Positions 38,095 to 49,800 of a stretch of DNA of 64,000 bases are shown here, one piece after another. Source of the DNA: Physcia stellaris (taxonomy: Eukaryota > Ascomycota > Lecanoromycetes > Caliciales > Physciaceae); contig JABSSW010000076.1 in assembly GCA_018902385.1 (NCBI GenBank), positions 88,803 to 152,802 on the forward strand, given 5' to 3'. A program made the translations under genes and the position numbers. Under the pieces are notes generated by a model. It saw only the letters and a program-made list of their open reading frames with translations. It made no database searches and had not been told where the DNA came from. Positions within the stretch are counted from its first letter, which is position 1. Each line of letters opens with the position of its first letter.

Positions 38095-40395
38095 ACGTCG
38101 AAATTTCGATTTTTTTTTTCGAATTGCAAGATTTCGCGTTCACGCGAAATTCTAAACGCAATTTTTTTTACGTTGTCAATATGTTGTGACGCAAAATCAA
38201 ATTAAATAATATAAATTTACAAATAAATTCGAAATTTTTTTTAAAAAAAACTTTGTCGAGAATTTTTAAAATTAAAATCAAATTTGATAAAATTACGAAA
38301 TTTTCGCATCGAAATCAAAATTTCTTGCGATTTTATCGATTTCGCATCTTAATAATTTTTTAATTGAATAAATAAATTATACATTCGAAAATTTGTTTTG
38401 AAACACGAAATGAACATTATTCAAAAAATCAAAAATATCAAAAATCGAACGAATGCGCATTGAATTACAATAAATATAATATTGTTGTTTCGCAAACGTT
38501 GTTGCGAAATTGTTTTACAAACACATTTTTTAACAGAATTTTTCAAATTTCAAAATTATTGCGATAATAAATCGATTTTTGTTATTTTACAACATTGAAT
38601 TGCGTTCATTCTGTTTTACAATTGTGATTAAATAAATGAAAATTATATTTGATTGTTAATTGATGTGCAAATTACAAATCAATTGCAACAACAAATTACA
38701 TTTTTGATAATTGATCGTCAAATAGATTTTGCGTTAAATAAATCGAAAAAAATGTCGCAAATTTGAAATTCATAATTGAAAAATTCAATAACAAACATGA
38801 TAGTCGAAAAAAATATTCGATTGATTTTAACGTTTGAAATTCGTTTCGAATTGTTTAATTAAATAATCAAAATCATTGTTTTTTATTGTTTCAAATCAAC
38901 AACGTTTCGTCAAAAACGAATTTCAAATAATTGAAATTCGTTTCAAATCGTTCATTGTTAATTCAAAATTTACATTTGAAACATTAAATTGTTTTAAAAT
39001 ATTTCAAAACGCATCAAATAAATTCATTTTTTTCGTATAATTTTTGATTGATTATTTTTTTGTTTTGTTGATTGTTGTTCGTGCGCATCATGCATTTAAA
39101 AATCATTAATTTTTTTGAAATTTTTTCTCATTTATTTCGTTTTTTTTTTTTTTTGAATATTCAAATCGTTTTTTACATATCAAAATTATTGATAATTTGT
39201 ATTGTTTTTGTCGTATCAAATATTTTTTATTTTTTTATTTCGCGTATATTTTGAAATTTTTGTTTTAAAATAATTCTTAACGTCATTTTTATTATTGAAT
39301 TTATCGATTCGTGTTAAATTATTAATTAAATTTTGATTGATTGTTTTTATTAAACACGAAATGCAAAATTTGTATTCAATATATATTAAATCGTTTTCGT
39401 AATTATATTTTTGTATCGTTATTGATTTTTCGAAACGTTTTTTATAATTTATTTGCAATTTTTTTCATTAAATTGTAATTTTCATTCGTTTTGATAAATC
39501 AAAATTTTCGATACAAAATATTTTCAAATATTTTTTCGTTTTGTACATTTATTTTTTTACATTATGTTTGTCAATTTAAATCGTACGTGAATATTCATTT
39601 TTGATCGTTTTTTTGTTCAATAAAATTCGAATCTGAAAAAATAATAATCATATTGTGTATAACAATTACTGCGAATACATTTCATAACAAGACAATTTTC
39701 GAATTCAAACAACATTATTTCGCTGCTTAAAATAACAATAATCTATTCAAAACAACAGAATTTTCATAAATCAAAAGTATATAAAGTTTTTTTAACATCA
39801 AACAAATTTATCGAAATACACGATTGATTTGATATCGAAACAGCGACGATCAATCTTTATATTTGTTATTTTTTTTTATTACAGTTTGTTTCTATTTTAT
39901 ATCAACGTTCGTGTACTTTCAATTCATCTTTTTCGTCAAGTTTTTTTTCACAACATAATTACAAAACAATTTGAAACGTTGCATTTATTTGCGTTTTTCG
40001 CAATTCAAAATCAAAATTCAAAATCGTTTTGTTTTCGCTTTTCAACGAATTCGTTTTTTCGAAAATTTTGAAAATTGTTCGTGTTTGTTTCAATTCATGA
40101 CGTTTGATTTTGTCGCGTTGCAATTTCGATTGTTTCGATTTCGAACATTCAAACAAAATGATAATTATTATAATCAAAATTTTGTATTGTTGTTTGAAAT
40201 TTGATTGAACGAATTGTTTCATTTCGCAACGAACAACAATTTGATCGTAAACATCGCGATTTCGATTATACATTGCGTCGAAATTCAAAATTTGAATTAA
40301 AAACGACAACGCATCGATCGTTTGTTAAAACGTCATGTTTATTGTTGTGAATTTTTTGATCAAAAAATGTTAACGATGTCACAAAAATTCATATT
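38095..40395. repeat. AT-rich, RIP-like mutated DNA (left of chromovirus)
   Basis: Composition switches abruptly near 38,095. In 38,221-38,400 the 17 cytosines are 9 CpG, 5 CpA, 3 CpT and 0 CpC by hand count. All long frames here are low-complexity Phe/Ile/Asn/Lys strings without domains. No gene is supported; the original sequence is unrecognisable. Confidence 0.75.
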
Positions 40396-40400
40396 ACAAT
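40396..40400. repeat. target-site duplication, left copy
   Basis: ACAAT directly before the left LTR; the same five bases follow the right LTR at 46815-46819. Confidence 0.88.
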
Positions 40401-40699
40401 TGTAAGATACGGAGTGTGGCACCAGAGATGTATAGTTTTATTCTGATTGATAGTTAGACTAATTTCTAAAGAACCAGAAATTCTAGTCACTATCCTCTCG
40501 CTATATACAAATGTACGAATAAAGAGAATAAAGAACTCCAATTGCAAGCCACTCGGCTTGCTGCTTGTTGTGGTACAAGGAGGTGCAAACAGCATTCCTC
40601 CTGATCTGGTGTTTGCTCTGCATGTGGCCATGGTGCATACCTCGGCCCTACCGGGGTTCGGCCATACCTTATGCCGACCTGGACCCTGAGTGCCTTACA
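40401..40699 (-). repeat. 3' LTR of the chromovirus (left LTR)
   Basis: 299 bp, starts TGTAAGATACGG and ends GTGCCTTACA. It is nearly identical to the right LTR. Differences include TTTTATTCTG against CCCCCTG near 40436-40445, and point changes near 40568-40610. Confidence 0.93.
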
Positions 40700-40789
40700 T
40701 GCGTCTCCTCCTTAGCACCGAAGTCCCTTGAGGTGACCAGAACCCTTCCATCTGTTCTGTAGCAGGGGTTCCTAGATCTGTATATACCT

Positions 40790-40875
40790 TTGGCTTGGAG
40801 GGCCACTGTCGCCGTGACTTTCGTACCGAAAACCGTTGGTTTGGGGGATCACTGTGGTCGTGACCCCGCATCGAA
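40790..40875. repeat. imperfect 41-bp tandem duplication in the element's 3' non-coding region
   Basis: TTGGCTTGGAGGGCCACTGT (40790-) and TTGGTTTGGGGGATCACTGT (40836-) begin two similar units that each end in CGAA. The unit lies between the chromodomain stop and the 3' LTR. Confidence 0.6.
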
Positions 40876-41225
40876 TATTCTTCGCAATCCACAGCCAGCC
40901 TGCGTTAAAAAACTGAGAGAACACCTTCTTGGGTGACCCAGGAAAAGCATGGTCTGATGGCTCTACTGCCTGCTGCTTCCAGTATCGAGAGCCTGATTTC
41001 GTATAATCCACAGCCCCCGATAAGGTGACTGACAGCTGACTTGTTGACAGCGAGACCCGGGTCGAATCCTTCCTGACTTCCTTATCCTCCTGCTCCCGTA
41101 TACCAGGGTCGAAATGTTATTGCAAGGCTGTTGGGCGAGATAGGCGCGAATAGTCGCGACCGCAGTTGGTATACCAGGCTTCGAAAACCTCATCTTGCAC
41201 CCAACAACATACCTTACATCCATAC

Positions 41226-41783
41226 TCAACGCCCAACTAGACCGGGCAGCAGCCTCTGGAGGTGTTTCTGGCAGGGTTCAGCTCTCCATGCGTCGTAAGT
41301 CCTAGGCAGTAAGTAGCAACGTCTTGTCAGCGGTTCCACTGTGAGGATCACACCAACCTGACGTCGAACTCGTGGACGATTCGTAAGCTTGCTGGCATCG
41401 TCCTTTTTCGGATTCTTCATATGGAACTCCCTGAGCATACCCCTGAGGTGCTTGACCACTACAATGGGTTCCCAGGTACGTTCCTCGTAGTCCTCCCATT
41501 GAACGATATAATAGTGCCCTGGCTCACTGTATGGCTTATCCGGGACCTGACTTTCTTTGTAGATCTTGCTGTCCAGAATAGCTTCGATCCAATACTCTTC
41601 ATTGGTGAGTTCTTCGTCCTCCTCGATGTCGATGTCACCCGGCTGATATGTGGGTTCTAGCGGAGCTTTCTCCCCCATTTTAGGTATGACCCCTTCGAGC
41701 AACCAGACTTGAAAGACATTGTGGATTCGCCAACGTTTGGGTATATCGATGCGATATGCTTGATCCCCTACCGTATCCAGCAC
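41226..41783 (-). pseudogene. integrase C-terminus with chromodomain
   Basis: After an integrase-tail segment (YRIDIPKRWRIHNVFQVWLL) comes a chromodomain-like module: EYWIEAILDSKIYKES, then HYYIVQWEDYEERTWEP and HLRGMLREFH. Chromodomains of this kind steer integration towards methylated-histone chromatin, which fits the location in a heterochromatin-like region. The frame is separated from the integrase core by a frameshift around 41,790-41,930. Confidence 0.85.
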
Positions 41784-41933
41784 CTTGAACGGTCGGAAGA
41801 AGTTCCATTCCAGTTTCTTGTTGCGTTTGGTGCGGATATTTTTGGCGTTAACGTTGACCTAACTACCCACGTCGAAGGTTCTTCAGCTTTGTCCTTGCAT
41901 CCTTGTACTTGGCCTGCTGTTCCTGAGGGTAAG

Positions 41934-43032
41934 CTAAGTTGGGTTTAGTACTTTCATCAGTTCGGCCAGCTCTTCGGCATGCTCCTTGGCAGATTTTGAC
42001 TTAGCTTTGAAGTTTGCAGGATGCTCGAAGGACATCCTTGGTGTGTACCCCAGCATGGCTTCGAAAGGTGACATCTGCGTGGACGCATGCTTACTATTGT
42101 TATAAGCAAGCTCAGCCATCGGCAGTAGCTCCACCCAGTCGTTCTGCTCGAGGTATTGCTCCATGGTTGAGTTCTGGCCATCTGTCTGCGGATGGTAAGC
42201 CGTGGATAGCTTAAGTTTTATCTTAAGAGCATAACACATTGTGTCGTGATATTTTGCGGTAAAGACCGAGCTCCTGTCTGTTGTTATGGACGATGGGAGG
42301 CCATGAAGTCTAATGATCTCCCGAATCAGTATTTCGGCGAGATCTTCTGCGGTCGCCGTTTTCGTAACTGGGATGTAGTGTGCCATCTTGGTCAGACGGT
42401 CTACCTCGACGAGTTTTGCATCATACGTTGCCCCATCCCATGCTCTGCTTTCTGGAAGACCTGTAACGAAGTCCATTGTAAGGTCAGCCCATTTGAATTC
42501 CGGTATAGGAAGGGACGAGAGCTTTCCATATGGCTTGTGACGAGGTGCCTTGCTCCTTTTGCAAATTGCACATGTTTCGCAGTACTCCTTTACCTGTGCC
42601 CGCATGCTCGGGTCGTGCTCGGCGTCTCCCTCGAGACTACCTCGCTCTTGATTAGGCCAATAATACTTCCTTCGTATCAGTTCAAGGGTACGCTTTACCC
42701 CAAAATGGCCGGCAAGGGGGTTGTCATGATTCGCCGATGACATTTTCTCTCAGACTTGGCGGAACGTATAGGCAGCCATCGTGTCACAGTACCCCTTTTT
42801 CGTCTTGCCAATGCGGGTGTGACATATCAGGAGTAGCTAATTCCTGTCTCACTTGAACCGCACAAGAGTCTTTCTTTAGCAGCGCACGGACCAACTCGGC
42901 AAGAGTGCCAGTGATTTTATCGTCGTATGCCGCATCATGTTCATGGATATGCTTCCGCGCAGCCACCTTGTCGGCCGACTCGGGAATCGTTGCACTACCC
43001 AGTACTAATGTCTTCCACTCGTCGGTGACCAC
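41934..43032 (-). pseudogene. retrotransposon integrase
   Basis: The zinc-binding part shows HDNPLAGHFGVKRTL and YCETCAIC. The catalytic core shows LTMDFVTGLPES (first Asp) and SITTDRSSVFTAKYHD (second Asp). The segment that should hold the third acidic residue reads HPQTDGQNSTMEQYLEQ: the usual residues directly after DGQ are missing, so no Glu stands 35 residues after the second Asp. The frame is also broken near 42,745-42,785. Confidence 0.88.
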
Positions 43033-44793
43033 GTCTGATGCACATCCTTGAGGGTCAGGAGATCACCCGCAGGCCTGTCTTCTTCATTATCATCGGGCTT
43101 GGGCATCGTTGTTTTTACTTCGCTCACGCAGGCCTGGAACTCGTCCGAGGACGACTGCAGAGACTGTCGCAGACGCGCCAGGATCTGACGGTTGTTCTCA
43201 ACCTTTTTCTCAGTTGTGGTCATATGATCAGGCCGCCGGGACAAGCCGTTCGCTGGATTTTTGCTGCCGGGACGGTAATCGATGACAAAGTTGTAGCGTG
43301 ACAGCTCTTGTGCCCATCGTACTTGCCGGGGTGATAACTTCGTTGTAGTCATGAAGCGGCTGAGGTTTCGGTGATCCGTCAGAACGAGGACTTGCTCCCT
43401 CGCTCCCTCCAGGTAATGACGCCGTTGTTTGAACGCGAAGACTATGGCCAGAAGCTCCTTATCGTGGACCTATAGTTGCACTCCGCGGGAATCATCTTTC
43501 TTGAAAAGTAGGCTACCGGATGCCAATGACCTTTATCGTCTGGTTGGCAAAGTATCCCCCCTATTGCTTTAATCGAGGCGTCGGTCTCCACACGAATGGG
43601 CCTAGCCGGGTCGAAATGTTGCAAGATAGGTGTTTTCAGGAATGCATCTCGTAGGCGTTTGAAAGCTTCGTAGGTCTCGGGAGTCAGGAAGTCATTCGGC
43701 AGTCGTTCTTTGTTGTGATTTTTGCTTCGACTTTTGTTCGGGCTACGCTTTCGCTTGGTTTTTTTTTTATGGAGCTCTGCTGACTCTTTTAGCATTGAGG
43801 TTAAAGGTAATGTCAGCTTACTGAAGTTTTTGATGAACCGCCTATAGAAATTGCATAATCCCAGAAACCCCAGGATTTCTGACACGTTCTTGGGTGTCGG
43901 TCACTTCTGTATGGCATCGATTTTATCTTCTTGCATCTGTATTTTTTGGAGATACAACGAAGTCTAGGAAGTCAATGCTGTTTTTGAAGAACTTACACTT
44001 TTTCATGTTGATGAAGAGCTTGTGTTTTCGCAAACGGTCTAGGATTCATTTGACGTTTTCGATGTGCTGCTTTTCGTTCATGGAGTATATGACTATATCA
44101 TTCAGATAGACTATGACAGTGAGATCGAGTCGTTCGGTCAGAATTTTATTGACGAAGCTCTGGAACGTCGCAGGTGCATTAGTTAGACCGAAAGGCAGAA
44201 CGGTATATTCAAAATGCTCATATCGTGTTGAACGTCGTCTTCCACTCATCATCTTCCCTGATACGTAGCCTATTATATGCTGCTATCATATCAAGATTTG
44301 TATAGATGCGAGCCTTGCTCAGACGGTTTAGACTTTCACCGATTAGCGGCAGGGGATATTTATTTTTAATCGTCAAGAGATTCAAGCCTCTGTAATTCAC
44401 ACACAATCTCAGGGTTCCGTTCTTCTTCTTGACGAACAGAATTGGTGCTCCGGCTGAGGAGGTGGAGGGTTTGATGAAACCGTTCTTGAGGTGTTTATCT
44501 AGATAAGCTCGCAATATTTTGAGCTCGTCCTCTGACAGTGAGTAGATGGGATCATAGGGAGGCTTCTTGCCTGGCTCCAGATCAATGGCATGATCGTCTG
44601 GTTCATGATCAGGTAGTTCGTATGTTTTGTTCTCATCTGTCAGGTCAGCGAATTCCTTCAAGACTTCGGGTATGGTGGCTTTGATATTTGGCTTATTTTT
44701 CATTTTCGCGAGGGCCGAACCAATTTGTGCCCGTCGTTCGATGTGTACGTTATTCATGTTCGTTTTCTCGTCACGGAGGATTCGTACGAACAT
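43005..44793 (-). pseudogene. reverse transcriptase and RNase H
   Basis: RT blocks are visible in order: [56 protein letters not shown] and VYLNDIVIYS, then LGFLGLCNFYRRFI. The catalytic pair that is normally Asp-Asp is Asn-Asp (YLND). RNase H blocks follow: VETDASIKAIGGILCQ, HWHPVAYFSRKM, VLTDHRNLSRFM and YNFVIDYRPGSKN. The frame is broken around 44,220, 43,890 and 43,470, and stops occur. Confidence 0.92.
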
Positions 44794-44952
44794 GACGAAG
44801 CCCTGTTCCTTGTCATCGACGACAGCGCTGGCTAGTTCTTCTGGCTCGATTTCCTCGATACGGTTTACGGTGGAGAGGATTGATTTTACAGTCAGTGGCC
44901 ACGGCCCGATTTTATCGGTGTTTCAATCTACTTTTGCGTCTGATAATTGCAT

Positions 44953-45399
44953 TCATGGCAGGCTTAACGTCATATCCCAGGTCAGGTCCGTTTCTATGAA
45001 GCTATCATTGAAGAAACGATTCACATCGTTTTCGTCCTGCACTTCGAACTGCACGAAGTAGACGTCATAGGTCTTGAGGGGGTGATTATCGATAGTCATT
45101 GCTTCGCAGTTAGGCACGTTGGATGGCTCTAATCCGAGTTGTTTAGCAAGGGTATTACTTATCAGACTGATTTCTGTTCCTGGATCCATGACTGCTTCGA
45201 ACTTTAGCTTGTCTTTCTCGCCTGGTCTTTTATTTACCTTGACCATTGTCTTCTTGCATTTAGCCATACGGAGCTTCCTTCGACGGCGTTTGGCGCTTTT
45301 GGTCTCGGTATCGGTCGTGGACGACTCATCAAGGCTAGAATCAGTTTCGTCACTCAGTATAGGGTCTTCCATTGTGCCAGCTTGATTGGAGGTTATCAA
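44953..45399 (-). pseudogene. aspartic protease region of pol
   Basis: A Lys/Arg/Asp-rich leader precedes KFEAVMDPGTEISLISNTLA, aligned with the retropepsin motif D-S/T-G-A; here it reads DPGTE. Stops separate it from the RT upstream frame at about 44,930-44,950. Confidence 0.7.
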
Positions 45400-45419
45400 G
45401 CCGACTATTTTTTTTGATC

Positions 45420-46453
45420 CCGAGCCGAATGCTACCTCCTATGTATGTTTTCCGGCTTTTTATCCTTACAGTCCTTGAAAGTACAGTCTGGCTTACCGCA
45501 GTTTCTGCACTTGTTGTTGTCGACTATATTCTTGAACTCGTCCTTGGTCCAACGTCATAGCTTCTTGGGTTTGACTGGTTCTTGGTTAGGATTATCAGTT
45601 CTGGGTTTCTTATCGCCCTTTCCTTTTCGGTTCCTGTTGGGCCGAGACTGATTGTTGTCTTTTTTTTTTTATCGGAGTCTTCCTCGCCTTTCTTGCGTTT
45701 GTTATAGCTGTTTTTAGGCTTATTCTTGCCTGCACTGCGCTGCTTCTTGCGCTCGTTATTCTCTCGGCATTTGAGACGCTTCAAGATCTCCTCCTTGTTG
45801 TCCTCGATACCTTGCTCTGCGAGGAAGTCCTGATTATCCTGGGTGAGATTCAAGATGAAGTCCTGTAGTTCTATTGCAGGTGAGGGTTTCATGGTCGGGT
45901 GCAGGTCCGCAACGAGGGCAATACGATGGGCATCGTAGTTTCTTACTGATTGGTTGGCTCGTTGTGTGTAATCTTTATATTTCTGGAAGTTGTCCTCTTT
46001 CCTGGTTGAGGCTTTCTGGGTGTTTTCCTTGAGGAAGTCAACATATTTCTTCCATGTATACTCTTTACCTGGGTTGTTTTTGGCTTTAGCATTCCACAAC
46101 AGCTGAGCACTAGATCCCCTCTTCAGAAAGGTGACAGCAAAGGAGAGCTTGACCTTGTCAGGATTCTTAGCGGAGTCGTCCACTTGGTTCATGTCGAATT
46201 GATTCTCCATTTCCCATATGTATTGAGTCCATTCTTTATAGCTATCCCCAGCGAATAGGCCTGGTTTGTTCCCCAATACCTTGATGTAGAACGGCTTCCC
46301 CTTGGAGACTGGCGGAGTGGCTCGATTGCGTAGTACTTCATACCGGGCAGCCTGTTGTTGAATGTATGCTCGATACTCCTGCGGAGTGGCGTCTGGTCCT
46401 GGAGGGTCAAGGACCGGCTCATTGATGTCCGTGAGAGAAGAGGAAGCAGACAT
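45420..46453 (-). pseudogene. gag with zinc knuckle, frameshifted
   Basis: The start codon at 46453 (MSASSSLTD) lies 65 bp inside the 5' LTR boundary. The capsid-like part includes YIKVLGNKPGLFAGDSYKEW and YTWKKYVDFLKE. The frame is lost in an 11-base A run (45660-45670 on +). In the neighbouring frame the sequence continues with basic NRNRKGKGDKKP, a stop, and CRNCGKPDCTFKDC at about 45,480-45,525, a C-x2-C-x4-C-x4-C variant of the CCHC knuckle. Confidence 0.85.
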
Positions 46454-46518
46454 GCTGTTGACTTGGTGTGCTGTATACACGAGTGGTGCTAACCTGATGG
46501 TTATGGTAGAAATTAGAA

Positions 46519-46814
46519 TGTAAGATACGGAGTGTGGCACCAGAGATGTATAGCCCCCTGATTGATAGTTAGACTAATTTCTAAAGAACCAGAAATTCTA
46601 GTCACTATCCTCTCGCTATATACAAATGTACGAATAAAGAGAATAAAGAACTCCAATTGCAAGCCACTCGGCTTGCTGCTTGTTGTTGTATAAAGAGGTG
46701 CAAACAGCATTCCTCCGGATCCGGTGTTTGCTCTGCATGTGGCCATGGTGCATACCTCGGCCCTACCGGGGTTCGGCCATACCTTATGCCGACCTGGACC
46801 CTGAGTGCCTTACA
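46519..46814 (-). repeat. 5' LTR of the chromovirus (right LTR)
   Basis: 296 bp, TGTAAG...CTTACA, nearly identical to the left LTR. Being upstream of gag on the minus strand, it is the promoter copy; it contains a TATATAC stretch near 46,618. Confidence 0.93.
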
Positions 46815-46819
46815 ACAAT
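46815..46819. repeat. target-site duplication, right copy
   Basis: ACAAT, identical to 40396-40400. Confidence 0.88.
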
Positions 46820-49800
46820 TCACGTTGTGATTTTGAAAATGTTTTGTCAAACGATAATCGAAATTTCGAAATTTGAAATTGTGATAAAAAAAATCGTTAT
46901 ATATAAATTATGAATATTCGTCGAAAATCGAATCATTGCGATGTGTGATTCAATCAAAATCTAATTCGACGTAAAAATTCTGTTGAAATTTTGTGATTTG
47001 AAAAACGATAAATTAATTTTTTATTGTGTAAAAACATGATTTGTGTATATAAAATTTAATCACGTAATTTGCGTTTAGACATTATCTCGTCAACGTTTTG
47101 ATTTTTACATAATTGTTGTCAATAAAATAATAAATTTGATTTTTTTCGACGATTCGATTTTAAAATTTGCGTTTTTATATTTTGTTATTTATGATTGAAC
47201 AATAAACACATTGACATCGCATGTATAAATTCGATTTATTAATTTTTCGACACGTTTTTTAATTGTTTCGTTTTTATTGAATTCGTTTTTTTTTTTTTAT
47301 TTTTCGATTTTTTTCAATAAATCGACATTCGAATTTTCGATTATTGACGCGACGCGATCATTGTTTGTAAAAAATTTAAAAACGAAAAAACATTTCGAAA
47401 TCGCGTCAATTTTTTTTTTCAAAAAACATGATATGATATTGTTATAATTGATATTAACATTTCGATTAACGAATTTATCGATTATATTCGAATTATTAAT
47501 ATCAATTTGAAAATTGTTTGATATAAAAATGCGTGAAACAATTTTTTTGTTGTTTCGCAAAATTTTGATCGTTTCGTTCGAATAATCATATTTCAATAAA
47601 ATAATTTTTGAAATTTCATTGTTTTTTACGTTGATTGTGATTCGATTTTTAATTTTATTTTGAAAATATTTGCAAATTTCGTTTTGAACACGAAAATTCA
47701 AATTTTTTCAAATTAATATATAAAATTCGTAATTTTTTGTTGTATGTTAATAATGTAAAAAATCGAAATAACACGTAATATATTTTTCATTATTAAAATT
47801 TCGAATATCATGTTTGTTTTTTGATCATTCGCGAAATATTTTTTAATTGTATGATGTATGATTGTAATTACAAAAAATATTATAACAAAACGAAATTTAT
47901 TAAATATATTTTTGATATACATTTGAAAATCGAAATTATTTTTGAAATTTTTGAAAAATATGTCGTAAATCGCGATATTTATAATATTGACAATAAATGA
48001 AATAAATTATACAACATTTGTTAATTTTTATTGTAATAATTGACACGCATTTATTTATTTCGATTCAAAATTTTCGTAATTAAAACGAATGAAAACATAA
48101 TTGTATAACAATTTCGCAATCAATTGATAAAAATTGACAATAATTTCGAATTGATAATACGAAATCATTATGTTTTTGATTTTATAAATTGTATTAAATC
48201 GAAAATGTCAATTGAATCGTACATTTCTGTTGACGTTAATGTATTTGCATATTTTTTATGTAAATAATTTTACGATTCGCATTTCGAAATTTTGTGATAT
48301 ATTTATAATTTTCGAATATCGTTTTATGTTGCGTTTAAACATTTGTTTGCATTTTTTTTATATTTTCAAAATAAAATCGTTGATCGTATCGAAATTGATT
48401 TTGTTCAAATATTTAATTTAATTTTGATACATTTATTGAATATTAATGTTTGAAAATAAAAAAATTCGTTTCATCAAATAAACATGTTTATCATTAAAAA
48501 AATTGTTTTTGCGTTGTTTAATGATTTTTTAACATTATCGTGTAATCGATATTTTTTCGAACGTTCATGTAACAAAAAATTTTGTCGAAAAAAATATCGA
48601 TTTATATTATATCGATATTTTCGATTGTTCGTTTTTGATAAAAAAATAAAATCGTTTAATTTGTTTCGATTTAATATCGATTGTTTTTTTACAATTGATA
48701 TAAAAATGTTGAAAATATTAATTGATATCGAAATTTTAAATTATTAATAATTCAATACGTTGTTGAATCATTCACGAATAATTTAATTAACAATAATTGT
48801 TAAACGTCGTTTTGATATAATATTCATGTTTTGTTTTTGAATTTTTATTGTTATTGTTTTTTTTTGTATCGATTTCGTCATTCGATATATTTTTGAAATT
48901 ATTCGAAATAATTTTGCGTTTTTGAATGATTTTTGTACGTTTTTTTTGTTGTTGTATTTAAATGTATTTTGTTATGTGCGTGCAAATAATGAATTTGTTT
49001 TTAAATTAACAATATTATTTGATTGAACAATTTAATTCGTGAACAATTAATTGCAATATTAATTATCGCAAAAAAAACAATTTCGAATATTTATTGTGAA
49101 TGTTGTACGTGAAATTTCATATTGTCGATTTTTGCGTTTTTGATTCGATTTAATTTGTTTGAAATTATTGAATTAATCAATCGAATAAATCGTAAATCGA
49201 AAACATTATGTTGAATTTTGATATAAAAACACAAAAATTGAAAAATAAATATATTACAATCAACGCGACATCAAATATGTATCAAAAATAAAAACAAAAA
49301 AAAACAATACAATTTAACGAAAAACGTTTTTAATTGTGATTAACGAAATTGATTAAACAAAATTTTTGTCGTCGATTAAAACAACAATTGTTTGTTTTAA
49401 TCGTTAAATTATTTTGTTGTTTAACGTATTTCGCGAAAATTTAAATTTATTTAATTTTTAACGTGTTTTATCAAATATACGAACGTATTGTTTATTTTTC
49501 GTTTAATTATTTGTATTTTGCTAAATTGTGCGATTGAAATCAAATCAATTATTAAAACAATTTCAAATGTATTAAATTATTATTTATATCAAACATGATA
49601 TTTTTGTAATCGAAATATTTGATTGAAACGATTCACAACGAAAAAAAAAATAAAATATCGTTTTTCGTTAAATTGATATTCATTTTTTTAATACAATTTT
49701 TTTTTTCAAATTTCGAATTCAAAATTTTTAATAAACGATGAATAAAACGACGTCAATAAATGAAACGACGTCAATGATATTTATCGTAATCGTTATTGTT

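Larger units (their letters stand above)
40401..46814 (-). mobile_element. Ty3/gypsy LTR retrotransposon, chromovirus lineage, defective
   Basis: A 6,414-bp insertion with LTRs at both ends (each TGTAAG...CTTACA) and a perfect 5-bp target duplication. On the minus strand the order is 5' LTR, gag, protease, reverse transcriptase, RNase H, integrase, chromodomain, 3' LTR, the order of Metaviridae-type fungal chromoviruses. The 3' LTR is preceded on the coding strand by a purine-rich stretch (AAGGAGGAGACGCA) that fits a polypurine tract. Base composition is normal (GC about half) although both flanks are extremely AT-rich. The coding regions are interrupted by several frameshifts and stops, and key catalytic residues are changed, so this copy is not autonomous. 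It must have inserted after the surrounding DNA was mutated. Confidence 0.95.

Noticed and set aside
41050-41070. GGGTCGAATCC, similar to a tRNA B box
   Set aside because: No matching A box or cloverleaf around it; it lies in the chromovirus 3' region.
45655-45675. programmed frameshift as a firm call at the gag A run
   Set aside because: The element has several other breaks that are plainly decay or error, so a functional slip site is only one of several options.
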